Shown: piece by piece, positions 34,254 through 45,841 of the stretch
How positions within the stretch are numbered: the first letter of the stretch is position 1
Layout of the letters: each line of letters opens with the position of its first letter
NCBI GenBank assembly: GCA_011316305.1
Contig: SAUG01000101.1
Span: 233,749-297,748 of the forward strand
Length of the DNA stretch: 64,000 nt
Source of the DNA: Rusavskia elegans
Taxonomy: Eukaryota > Ascomycota > Lecanoromycetes > Teloschistales > Teloschistaceae
Direction of reading: 5' to 3'
Translations under genes and position numbers: made by a program
Notes under the pieces: generated by a model
Told to the model about the DNA's origin: nothing
What the model saw: the letters and a program-made list of their open reading frames with translations, nothing else
The model's database searches: none

Positions 34254-37200
34254 GGATGGAAGGTTGTATGGGCTGGCCATGGGACGTACGGTGGAGAGAA
34301 GGGGCTCCTTTTTTGTGTAGGATATGCCCGAGGACGGGGAGACTTGCAAACATCGTCCTGTATTCACTGTCCCCATGAGCGCAGAGGGTTCTGTTGGGCG
34401 TTCGTTCAAAGCCACGTAGATTCTTTTTCGCAACTTGTATGTATTTAGTATACAATTGGTTGCTTCTTTCTGTCTACCAAATACCTCACCTACAATTCGG
34501 TCCCATAAAGTGCTGCGCACCTCCCCAGCGATTCATCGTTGGCTCTCAGGCGCTCCCTCGATCCAGTTCACATGACGCCCGATTATCATATGCCATGTGC
34601 TACCAACCCCTCTACAACTCTCAATGTCGTCCTACCCATACCAGCAAGTCGACCTCTCGATACGACTCAAGCGAATCGATGACGCACGTTGGATCTAAAT
34701 CGCTCGTACGACCGGAAGCCAGATCTCTTGGGCCAAGTATCTTACTTTACCTTACTCTTGCAATTGTTCGGGTGTATCTAATATGTTTCAGCCACGCCAG
34801 GGACGATGCACTTGGTTTCCATGAATAGCTGCCTCGTGCAGCACAATATTCCCCGGAAACGGAAATGACCATCCTCGGACGTGTTTGCCATAGCTGTCAG
34901 ACACACAGGATCCAATTCCACACGTGGTTCGCTCAATTGTGGCGTTCTCGGACGATATTCTGCTTATCGAGGTGGCTGGCAGGAATTCCAACAATTGAAG
35001 CTGACTGACGTTGGCCATGTGGGTTATGACCATGGACGGACGTGCTCGGGAGGCATACTCATATCCCAGCGGCGAAGACAAATCCTATTAGACACACTTG
35101 GACGTACAAAGCGACAGCAATCTCAGCCATGAATCTGGTGGAGATTCGCTCAATTCTGTCCTTACGCACGAAAGGCCCGTGGGACGGAAGAAGGACGTGG
35201 GATGTGGCTGTTGGCCTGAATACATAAGCGGGCATGGGGATCTTCAGGTGGCACTGGATCGTAAGCATCGCCTCATCGATCTACGGAGGCGTCGACCAGT
35301 GTACCACCAAGTCGGTGTTGGATCCCACGCGCTGGGATCACTGCCACGGTCGAGATGGGATCGTACAGCATTCGAGGCCCGCGGGAGTGGACGATGAAGG
35401 ATCCAAGGCAGTGTCACTTGCGGATGGCCATGTGGCCGTCGCACGAGAGCCGCGTGGCAGCAAGGAAGAAAAACGTGGTCATAGTAGGGGTGACGGCTGG
35501 GATCCCACGAGATGGCATGGGTATGGCGAGAACGGAGATGTTCCGGCGACGAATGAAGGCGGAGAGCGGGCCAGCCCGAGGAAGGAGGTTGTCCGATGGG
35601 GGCTGTCTTACCAAGATTGAAGAGGGTGTGGCATCGATGGCTTGCGGCTCGAGTCTCAGCTCAGAAGGATGGATTGCTCTTTGTCACTGCGCTCTCGGAC
35701 CTTGTGTGTCGTATGGTGATTTCCACCCTTTTCGGGGAAGCCGGGCATCCAAGACAACTCTGGTCATGACGTCGTCTGCTGAGAAAGGGGTTTGAAAAAC
35801 AATGCCAGAAATGCTACATATGGTCAGCCACAAAGTTTCAACTTCGATTACGATCGCGGGAAGAGGCAGCCCTTGCCGGAAAGTTGGTTCTCGACGACGA
35901 CACCATCACACTCACTTAACCACTTAACCTTGCGGACCAGGATACAGCGGCCTGACGGGGTGTCGTGCATTGGTGTCCGACTCAGACCCAAGGATCGTAC
36001 CCACGGCTTTCCAAGATTTGAATCCTTGGGGGTGCGGAGGACCACAACTAGTACAACACACTGGCGCTTGTTGCCAGCCTCAGACACCCTGGTCCTCTGG
36101 TTAGTCGATGTCCATATACTCTTCTCTGCAGTAGCATCATTCGGCCCTCCAAGATCGTAGCAAAGCGGGGTGTCAAATTCGGCCTCAGACCGACAGGCAA
36201 AGCACTGAACGATCGTCGATCGCGGTGGCAAACACAACATAGGTGACTGCTCAATTCCGTGCAGGTGCTTCACAACAGCGGGCAATTGCTGCGGTGTGAC
36301 GGATCAACATAGCTGTCAGACTTGCATGGTCGGACAAGTTGGCAGCGACCAATTGGCTAACCCCGTCGAGAACGCTCCCGAGACGTACCTGGATAGGGGA
36401 TCATCGGTGAAGCTCGGTACAGGTCATTTCTTCACTCGTTTCCCCCATCTCCACAGCGGATGATGACTTTGATGTTCTGTTGTACCCCTTGGCAACTTCA
36501 AGCAGCCAGCGGATTGTGACCAGGGCGACTTTGGTCGTCTCAGGCTCAGCGCCCCATGGTCTAATCCTGGACGCTTTCGAAAATAAAGGCCAGTCACATC
36601 GAACACAAGTCACTCGAAAGCTCGTTGTTCGTTGTGTCCCAAGGTTGATAACCGCTGTTGCATGACCTGTCCCACTGGACCGGAGCAGCGGATCCGCCTT
36701 CTGGTCTTCTTCGCATGCTATCTGCTTGCAATTGTGATTTTTCACCCGATGCTGCAGCAGTAGTGGAGCGTTGCAGTGGACCCGTTCGCCTGGACGAATC
36801 ACAGCGTGCGCGCATAGCTCAACGGTCATCTGGCATATGCCATGGCTTGGTCAAACCTTACAGGTCTACTGCACGAAGCGATTACACTGCGTCCGTGGTG
36901 CTTGGATCCCCGTTGCATGATGGTACTCCCGGCGGCTTCATCATTACTCCAAATGGGTAAAGGCTTTGGAAGGGAAGTGCGCCGCCATTAAGCTCTCGTA
37001 CACTTGCTCAGCTGGTGCTAGGAGATGATCGTACCGGTTGGGAAGGAGTTGTACTGGGGGGTCTCCCTTGCATCTCCATAAGCCACAGTGCTTCACATTC
37101 CAGGAGCAGCGCCGGGAGCCTTGCTTCTGTTCCTGGTGGTACAAAGATACTACGTACTTCATGTTCGAAGGCACTAGCGAGTTGTCAATCGATGCAAGAT

Positions 37201-39229
37201 TGGTGAGCGAGGGCACTGCTATGACATATCTGGAAGCTTTGCCTAAGGTGAGGCATGTCAACGCGAGAGCGCATCTACCGATCGGGACGTGGCTCTCCGA
37301 AAGGGAACAGCCGCTCGTTAGCGTTACTGGAAATGGCTTCTTTCGAGGGCAGGCTTTGGCTTCGCGGTTGAAAAGTCCAGCAGCCCGAGGCCAGCTTGCT
37401 CCAAAGTCTATGCTGTAAGCGAGATGGGCGCTGCTGCAAGCTGATATGCATGAAAGCGCCCTGACCACGCGCCAGAAGGCTCCCGGGTAGCTGCCTGCAT
37501 ACCGGCCGATGTAAAGACGTTGGCGTCTCAGGGAGTAGCCTCTGGCAGCCATTAGACTTTGACATAATTATTACCCGGCTACGTCCTATGTGGCATGGGA
37601 ACATGACGACGGTGCAGTGTGGGCCGCCGCATCGGCGTCGTCGCTCTCCAGAGGCGAACACCAGCGCAGGTGAGTAGACGACTTGGGCCTTCCTCTACCT
37701 CACCGTCCTTGACCCGAACAGGTCGAGGCTTGTTCATTCCCCTCCAATTGGAGGCAGATACAGCACAGTGGCAGAGCTCCGCGTCCACCAGCTTGGTTTA
37801 GCCAGTCCTTTCTGACTGGGGCTGTATGGACGATATTTCCCCGAGTCACGTTACGCGGCTGTCTATAATATTGCCCATCCGTTCTGCTGTGTCAAGTGCT
37901 CTCAGGATTGGACATTTGGCGCTCTCCTGCGTGCGAACTCGCCACTCTTCATCGTGCCCACCAAGTAGCGTGTAGGAAGATCCTATGGTCGAGCGCTCAT
38001 TCTTTCCCTGCACATCAGACTAGCCGACTAATGTGCTCCAGATATCATCCAGTGTACCAACGCGGGATTGATCGATACGGAAAGTTCATCACCCCTCTTT
38101 CAAGTGTCCCAATCCGAACCAGATCTTTGAGCAGCTTCACACAGTCCTGCCTCAGCCTTGATCATACGTTCGCCTCCATGAGGCGGGTCTGAGATACAGA
38201 ACTGGTTGCCACTTCCGGCGGGATCTGAAGCAACCAAGGAATGATTGAGGCAATTTGCGCTTTAGTCGGGTTCCTGGGACAATTGGGGCATTATTGAGCA
38301 CGACTGACCTTCCCAAACGTTGCAAAGTGTCACTCCGTTGCCATCTACTTCGGTCCCGCTGGTTCCGCTGCGCACAGATTTCTCCCATTCCAGCCATACA
38401 TACTCGCACCGGGAGTGTATCGCCTCCGACTCGCCGACTTCGAGATTGATGCCGCTCTGCTGGAGAAGATCTTGGAGGAGATCATAGAGAGTGCTGTTGC
38501 CATTGGAACGAGTGAGAAGATCTGTTGAAGATACTGGATTAAGTGGGTGGCAGCCGACCAGACTTCGGCAACTCTCCGAGCCAATCCTTGGATCTTCATA
38601 TCTTTCCGTCCCAAGGTTGAGCCAGCCCGGGGGTTAGACCTACGACTCCACTCCTTTACCCTGATCGTCCATGTGAAAGTCTCTCAAGGCGGGGCATTGT
38701 TATCAGAACAGACCATCCAGATCCAGTGTGTTGTACCAAAGACTGAAATTGTTGTGAACTTACTCTGCTATTTTTGCAGAGAAGCGTTCAACAAGTGTAC
38801 GCAACGTCTTTTGAACGCTTATATATCTTCGTTGCTCCTTCCTCCGGTCGAACCACCCCGAACAACCTCGGATCAAGATCGCCCATCAACCAGACGCTCT
38901 CCCGTAGCTTGAGGAACTTGCTGTCAATCCCACCCGCGGACCGTCATCTACAGAACCAGGATTTGACAAGTGAGGATCGGTGGCTATTTCCTTGGTGTGT
39001 TCGAATCATATTACTACATTCCGTCAAGCACAACCCAGCGGTAGCCAGCAACGAGGCGGCTGGTCGCAGGAACCGTGTCCTGGGCTCGTCATCATCGACT
39101 GGGCTTGATGAGCAGGAGCACATACGGCTACGGCCAGCAAACGCTCCCCGTGTGCAAGAGGCTGACTAGGTATGACAGAGTTGAGGCTTGCAGCATCTCG
39201 TCACAGCATTGCCTAGCACTCAACTGACT
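34254..39229. other. 5-kb region with no supportable gene
   Basis: The largest gene-free stretch of the window. All frames are short and mutually overlapping on both strands; the longest, 202 codons on the minus strand (36944-37552), has no hydrophobic, repeat or domain pattern of a real protein. I see no terminal repeats, target-site duplications, reverse-transcriptase or transposase motifs. Base composition is mixed, not the extreme AT richness of heavily RIP-mutated DNA. It may contain non-coding transcripts, small genes or degraded elements that I cannot recognise. Confidence 0.5.
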
Positions 39230-41055
39230 ATGGCACCATTCAGCGACGACTATACTCTAACCATCCGTCAAGGCCCAGAGCGGGCGAGAGTCGCAGATAA
39301 AAAGGAAAAAGGTTAGTGGGAACTGTTTGCAATGTATCTGGCTGACGTTGACCTTGTTCTAGAACGGAAACCCGTTGACCCTCCCCCAATTGTACAGCTT
39401 CATATCAGGGATCCTACGGACCCGGCGCAGTAAGAGACTTGGGACATCCCTCGGACCCCGAAGCTGATTGGCATAGGAACTATCTTCAAAGCCCATACTT
39501 ATTCATGTGCGTTAACCTATGTCCCTCCAGCGACGACGATCCAACGACGCTCGATACACAAGACCACCTATCCGGCACTCTGGTGTCGTCGCTGCACCGG
39601 CTGAAGGATGTGGACAATTTAGGTAGGCACCTAGGTAGTGTCGGACAAAACTTCCTACTTGGTCTTTGCTGAACATGGCTTCAGACGGCGGTTTCTTCGT
39701 TTTTGGCGACTTGTCGGTGAAGGTCGAGGGTGATTTCCGCCTCCGGTTCAGTCTCTTCGAGATGCTCAAGTGGGTAGATAAGTTCTCAACGCTCTCGGGC
39801 CTTTTGCTAACATATTCACCCCAGGACCGAAGTCGTGTTCATCAAATCGACTACCTCATCTCCATTCAAAGGCAAGAGCGTACACGCTGAATGATCGGGC
39901 GGCCAAAGTTAATCGTGTGAATACAGTCTGGGCTGGCAAAACCTTTCCTGGCATGTCCGAGTCCACTTTCCTCTCACGCTCCTTCGGTGACCAGGGTGTG
40001 CGTCTTCGAATCAGAAAGGAGCCACGGTCGGTGTTGTGAGTACCGCGTCCAATCCGCTGGCGCACTTGCACCGCTGACAACGTCTCTGCAGAAAGAGGCC
40101 GGCATCCATGAGTACAAGAGGAGACGACTTCGCGTCCTCAGTCGGCGAGACCGCACCATGTCCAACTCATGGTCATAGTCGTATACCGCTTCACTCACAG
40201 AGACCGCAGGTTGGGACATATGGAGTTCAGTATGCTAGGGAGGACGAGCCATCCTACAAACGCCAGAGGACTTCGGTGGACTTTGGAGGTCGAAACGTCT
40301 ACGAACCAGAGCGTCATCATCATGGGCGTCCGTACTACGACCCGCGCGCTCCCCTTGGCATTTACAACCCACGAGACCAGACAGCAAACAGTTTCAATCC
40401 CATCTACGGTCAAGCCCCACAATCCGCCTTTAGCAGCGGCTCTGATTTCCCATTCGGTCATCAACGAACAAACTCATCGAATACGTCCTCTCCCTACACT
40501 TCCCCGCACACAGAAGTCTCTGGAAACTCATGGCCGACGACGAATTCTTATTTCCAGCCTTCGCTGAGGGAGTCAATGTACATCTATCCATCCACTCAGT
40601 ATTCAGATATGCAGCTCAACCGGCAACCCCAAGTGACCGACGTTGCCGCTCGATATCGAGGCCAACAAAGCTTTGTAAGCCGACTGCCGGGGAATCAGTT
40701 TACTTTCCCACGCGCTCAAGAATCCGATACCTCTACAGCAGGGCAGTACAGCAATATGGGCAGATCTAATCCCCTCTCATCACACTATGAGGAACCATCA
40801 TTACGTCTACCGCCAACAGATCAACTTGGCGACATGACATCCTCCAACCGCCAGCAGTACCCGAGTGCCACGTTATCTAATGTCCTACCACCCCTTGAAT
40901 CAACACTCAGCTCTACTCAGTCTCGCGGAGCGACACAGCAGCTTCTGCCCAGTCATATCATGCCGAGCATTGAGACTCAGGATTTGGATCCAGTCTCATG
41001 TCAATCCACACGAGAGCGTGCCACGGAGAGCTATGATTATCATGCCGAGCAATGA
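39230..41055 (+). CDS. vosA: Velvet-domain regulator, VosA type
   Basis: Seven exons (39230-39311, 39363-39429, 39477-39622, 39685-39769, 39825-39871, 39927-40035, 40092-41055) give 499 residues. The velvet domain is complete: [62 protein letters not shown], then [18 protein letters not shown] and R-I-R-K-E-P-R. The uninterrupted domain excludes VelB, and the motifs fit VosA/Ryp2 better than VelC, though this is from memory. Velvet proteins bind DNA and govern sporulation, development and secondary metabolism. Intron 5 (39872-39926) begins with GC instead of GT. The C-terminus ends inside a duplicated 81-bp unit and may be truncated by one extra T at 41038. Confidence 0.88.
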
Positions 41056-41119
41056 GACTCAGATTTTGGATCCTGTCCCAAGCCAGCCAACGCGAGAGAG
41101 TACTATGGAGATCTACGAT
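40957..41119 (+). repeat. 81-bp coding tandem duplication at the end of the velvet gene
   Basis: Copy 1 (40957-41037) and copy 2 (41039-41119) align without gaps and are separated by a single T at 41038. Both encode, in one shared phase, a 27-residue unit beginning I-M-P-S-x-E-T-Q and containing L-D-P-V and T-R-E. The extra T puts copy 2 out of frame, so the annotated frame ends after eight residues of wrong-phase sequence; the alternative phase would run on to 41166. Confidence 0.85.
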
Positions 41120-41550
41120 CCCACGGCTTACGGTTTCTCTCTTCCAGAACCGAAAAGGCCGGGTTAAGGCCGGACGAGCCGAAAATATGCACTGCAGTAT
41201 TATAATTCATGAACCGCGAAAAGCAAGATTAAACTCTACTTTAAAACATGAGCAGGGCATGCGCAAGAGTTGTAAAAGTATCATCTGGTTGGTTTTCATC
41301 GTCTATTGAGAAGACCAGTATCGGAATTCATGCTCCACTAAAGGGTCCGACGACGACCGAGTCGCGCCTGCCAACATATGTACTGGGCATCAATTTCCGC
41401 CATGAAGAAGGCGGTTGCCGGATGAGAAACAGCTCCTACCCACAATATAACACTTGACAGCAACCTTTGGAGTAGCCTTCACAAGCACTTTGTCATTCTC
41501 GAATGGACAGCGTTAGAAGTATCAATTACTCATATTGAATTAAATCCTCA
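41056..41550. other. Region between velvet gene and 1227-residue orphan
   Basis: The first 111 bases continue the duplicated velvet tail in another phase, up to a TAA at 41164-41166. The rest (about 385 bases) is AT-richer intergenic DNA with no gene, presumably holding the promoter of the next gene. Confidence 0.55.
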
Positions 41551-44500
41551 ATGCTCATGGAGACTCCACCAACTTCGAAGCAGCAGATCGCATGCATCGA
41601 CCCTAGTTCCAATTCCTCGTTGGCTTCCCGAGTCAAAGGTCTCGAGATATACGCTCGATGGGATGGGGTCCAAGAACATCCTGCAGCTGTATCCATCTCG
41701 TTCACTGTAAGAACAAGTCACCAGTGCAGTCATATCGCTCAAGCTAATTCCAACAGATTCAAGCCCAGCCACATACACGCTTGCAACTCTTCAATACGGG
41801 GGACCCTTCGGTAGTCTCACATACAGTCCGCTCCGTTGTCCCGAACTCAACTACCATTCATGGCATGATGCCCTGCGGCAATGCTGCAGAATTGCAAGAG
41901 CTCCAAGGGGATACATTGAAAACAACGGAAGCTGAGGAATACATCCATGCCACCGGGCATGAAGCATGTTTCGAAGAAGACAATGTTGGAATCTTGCCCC
42001 TTCAAGCTCTGTCCTTCTCTGCCTTGAATCGGCAAGCACCAGAAGCGATACCGAAGGGTGAAGTCCTTCCCAACCGTCTTGCTACGATGAGCAACGGTGT
42101 GTCTGAACAGCGAGGCAGCTCCTCTGACCCAGGCACTCCTCAAATGCTGGTAGGGGACGAAAATAGAGCACCGAATACACCGGACAGCGCCCCTTTGAAT
42201 TCGGGGCCTTTGATGAGCCCATTGCCGACGGCTGATGATTGGTCAATTGATAGTCCAAGAAGGTTCATGGTTCGGTCTGGACGTTCTAAATTACATGATT
42301 TCACCATACATGAAGACCAACCGCACCTACAGACGCCAACTTATAAACCTCGGAAGCCCACCATCTTATGGAGACCATCAAAGCTGCTCGATAATCATGC
42401 GGCGAGCGGCTGCAGAAATCCCAGGCCTTCATCGATTCCTGGTTCTCGGTCACAGGGGAAACCACGGGAACCCAGTGTGTTCCTTGCTGCCCGCTCCGGT
42501 AATGAAGCTTCCCGTTACTATGGAACGCTACCATTATCCAGGCCTGTTCTGACGCAATCACTGACCAGCGGAACTACAGTTGTAGACCTTGTCAATGCGA
42601 ATCGCCTGCCATCAAACCGATGTATCGATGATCAAAACATTGCAACTGCCCCCTCTTGTATCACGCCTTATAGGGAACTGCTACAAGCTGTCTTCTCGTC
42701 CCCGGTCGAGTCTCCTAGAGTCTGGGTGAACGGAGTAGACTACGCGGATGACACTTCACCGACCGTACCAGCCATCACCGTATCAGACAGTAATACGAGC
42801 CAATTGCCAAGCCCAACCTCAAAGGATAGACAGAGCTCCCATGACACAAGTCCCGAAACCAAGCTGTCAGAGCCGTCGTCATTGCTTAATCTTGCCGCGG
42901 CGAGACATCCAACAACAGTCGTTGTCAGCAACGAGCTCTATGTCTATTTCCCGAGTGGAATGCGTCCGGAAACCTATAGTATCGAGGCTGACTTGGATGT
43001 GTTTCTTTCGAAACTCGACTATCTGGGTTGGCAAATGTTCAAGATCCCAGGTCTTCCGACCGAGCCGGACGCTGATGGGAGAGGCATTTTCCAGTTCCAG
43101 CTTATATCACTTTCAGATCATTGCGCTTCGATACCACCAGTGCAATTCGATTCCCGCAAATTCTCGATCATCCAGGATGTGCAAGAAGGCCACATTGAGG
43201 GAGACTTTTCACTCTCTGAATCCTTTTCATTACGCTTGCGACTTCAATCCGACGTAAGGCACATCCGGGAATGGAACAGCAGCGTTGCCATCTATAGTTC
43301 CTTGAGTCACAAGAATGGCCAAGGCACGTGTATGAAGAATTACGCCAACTTGACCATTGAAACCGCTGGGGAAGACATATTCGCTAGGCGAGCGACCTTT
43401 TCTGTACTCGTCAGAAATGGCCCTCCATCAGGCGGCATTTACAGACTCAAATCCGGACAGTGTTCAATCAATCTTTCGCCATACGAACACAATGTTACAG
43501 ATTTGGATCGTACCGTTGAGATCTGGATCGAGCGAGATCAGCAAGACATGGAAAAGCCGTTAAGGCTCGAGTTCACATGCCTGTACCCCAGGATTCAAGA
43601 AATTTCCATTCTCATGCCTGTTCTTTTCCCCAAATCCGGCAAGGTACTTTCGGAGAAAATATGGATCTTCAAACCCTTGCCACCATTAGTTGTCTATCCT
43701 ATCATCAGACATTTTTTGAGCACCTGGAACTTCAGTGAGCAGTTGGTCGGCAGCAGGGAAGTACTGTGCTTCGTTCGTATGGAGATGCCTTCGCGATACC
43801 CCAGCGCCTTGAGCGACGATGCGGTTATCCGCCTTCATAGCCACAGTCTCGTGTCCTTTGTAGGACTCGAGGTGCCAGATGACTTTGGGCAGGTCGAGAA
43901 GTGCAGCAATGTTGTTCCCTCCCTGAATTATATTGTCGATATAGTTCCCCAGAATCAACTCGAATGCCGCATGACGTTCGATCTGGAGGTTGGGACCCAG
44001 CAGCAATTACTCAGGATCGACGCTCTTGAATGGGTACCCAAACTTTCTTTGATCAATCGTCGTATCTGTTCTCAAGAACGTCCATGCTGGTGGGAAGACG
44101 ACGACCAGCTATGTCTGTTCAAAGCGCCTTGGATGATGTCTGGTGACATGCTTCATATCGAGATGGCTTTTATCATGATGGGTCGAATGGACGATTCGGC
44201 AACCAAGAGAGATCAGTTCATAAAGGTGAATGGCACCCTGCCACGTATCTTGGACAAGGTTGTCTTTGGGGGTGATCTGGTTTGCAACATCGATGATGCT
44301 GTTATCACGCTTGTCTTCAATAAGGTCAACGTTTATGACGAGGATATCCCCTTTTCGACGCGCTACGGCGAGAACAGCAAGCGACTGCCACTCTTACAAC
44401 GGGGTCACAAACTTGAACTCATGTTTAAGCTGCCGAATCCCATTTGGCAAAACCCATCCAAGAAACCAGAGTCATCAACGAGAGCAGATAAGATCCGATT

Positions 44501-45284
44501 TTCTGAAGGAATTCCACTGCAGCCACGGACTTTGCGCTTTGATGATGAGGTATTGGACACTTCCTCCACGGATGATTCCGACGCTAGCTCTGACGGAGAT
44601 GGACAACTCGACATCAACCATGAAGCTCCAATATCTGAGGGATATGCGATATCTACCGAAGCCAAGGCCGACCCTGCTGTCAGGGATGAAGAGACTGGGA
44701 TTGACCTTGTGGCTGAAGCCCCGAACGACGAAGACACCAATACGAGCGACAACAGCATCAATGCAGACCCTGCCGCGGCGGACGAGGAAGTCCGGCAACA
44801 TTGGAAGCATCAATTGTGGGGCTCCGACGCCAGCTCTAGTAGCTCGGACGAAAGTGAAGATGCCCCTACCGAAGAGGACGAAGTGGACGACGAAGATGAA
44901 GACGAAGGACCTGGATGGTTTTGGGATGGTACACGGCACGCTTTCGATACATTCGTCTATCTGGCCGACATGGCCAATGCTGCTTACGGATACTTGAATC
45001 GCAGGTCACCGATGAGATTCGTGATGCGATATCTGCTGCTCCTGCTCGTATGCATCTCCTTGAAGCAGTATTCCAGCCTGGACGGCTTGCTTCCCGCCGT
45101 GCCATCAGCCTTCACTTGCAATCACACCGAATCCTCGGGAACCGTCGTTGCCACAGGCCTGCTGCCTGCGGATCTGGAGGCGGATCTGCCGGATGAGGTT
45201 GATGAGGAGGAGATGTCGGACGACGTTCGAAGCGTGAGGGATAGAGTTGACTTGTGGTTGGGCTGGAGGCCCATACACGATTAG
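41551..45284 (+). CDS. 1227-residue orphan with C-terminal membrane segment
   Basis: Two exons: 41551-41706 (52 codons, starting M-L-M-E-T-P-P) and 41757-45284, joined by a 50-nt intron with a good AAGCTAATTC branch region, give 1227 residues. The frame of the long exon is open without an ATG at its beginning, so the upstream exon is needed. Residues 1-380 are Ser/Thr/Pro-rich and disordered. The middle (about 390-930) looks folded, with many alternating hydrophobic strands (for example E-L-Y-V-Y-F-P-S-G-M-R-P and I-F-Q-F-Q-L-I-S-L-S-D), suggestive of beta-rich domains. An acidic stretch (about 970-1110) precedes one hydrophobic helix near 1140-1157 (F-V-M-R-Y-L-L-L-L-L-V-C-I-S-L) and a 70-residue tail. 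No signal peptide. I recognise no family; a tail-anchored or single-pass protein is likely. Confidence 0.8.
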
Positions 45285-45841
45285 AGTGGACATGCATATG
45301 CACTATTGTATTTTATTCATCGATTAGAGTAGACAAGAAGAATTATATGAGTTTGCAAACGATCTGTTTCATGAGGCCGCAGTGATGCATACGACTTACG
45401 ATGTGTGTGACTTCGTATGGCATTGCCTTGCACTTGTGCTGTCTAGCACATCGAGGTATCGGTGGGTGGTCATTGAGGTATCGGTGGGTGGTCATTGAGG
45501 TATCGATGTGTGGTTGTTGAGTTCTTGATGTGTTGTCATTGAGAAGATAGGGGTAGCAATAGGGGCAGCAGTCACATGTGCTTGCAGTTATCATCAGCAT
45601 CTTCAAGAAGCGTTCACGTCTCCTCTAGCAAACCATTCGTCCCCTTGGAGCTTTCAATTTGTAGATCGAGACTACACATCTCATCTTTTCATCCGACATA
45701 CTCGCCCTTTTCATAACCTGTCAACCTATCGCCATCTCGCCCTCACCACAACACCAACTCCTCGCTCCTCGCTCCTCGCTCCCAAAACCCAATCCCCTCC
45801 CCACCCCCATCCACCCTCGTCCCTTCCCCACCTATTCGTCC
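45285..45841. other. Convergent 3' intergenic region with minisatellite
   Basis: 557 bases between the 3' ends of the orphan (+) and the carbonic anhydrase (-). It contains the 22-bp minisatellite at 45453-45540 and a C-rich stretch with repeated CTCGCTC units near 45760-45782. No gene. Confidence 0.6.
45453..45540 (+). repeat. 22-bp minisatellite, four units
   Basis: Four back-to-back 22-bp units (45453-45474, 45475-45496, 45497-45518, 45519-45540). The first two are identical (starting GAGGTATCGGTGGG and ending GGTCATT); the third and fourth carry several substitutions but keep the length exactly. The gradient of divergence suggests recent duplication at the left end. The unit is not a multiple of three and lies outside genes. 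Confidence 0.93.

Noticed and set aside
36944..37552. 202-codon minus-strand frame in the 5-kb empty region
   Set aside because: Composition looks random, no hydrophobic or repeat pattern, and no supporting neighbour or splice context.
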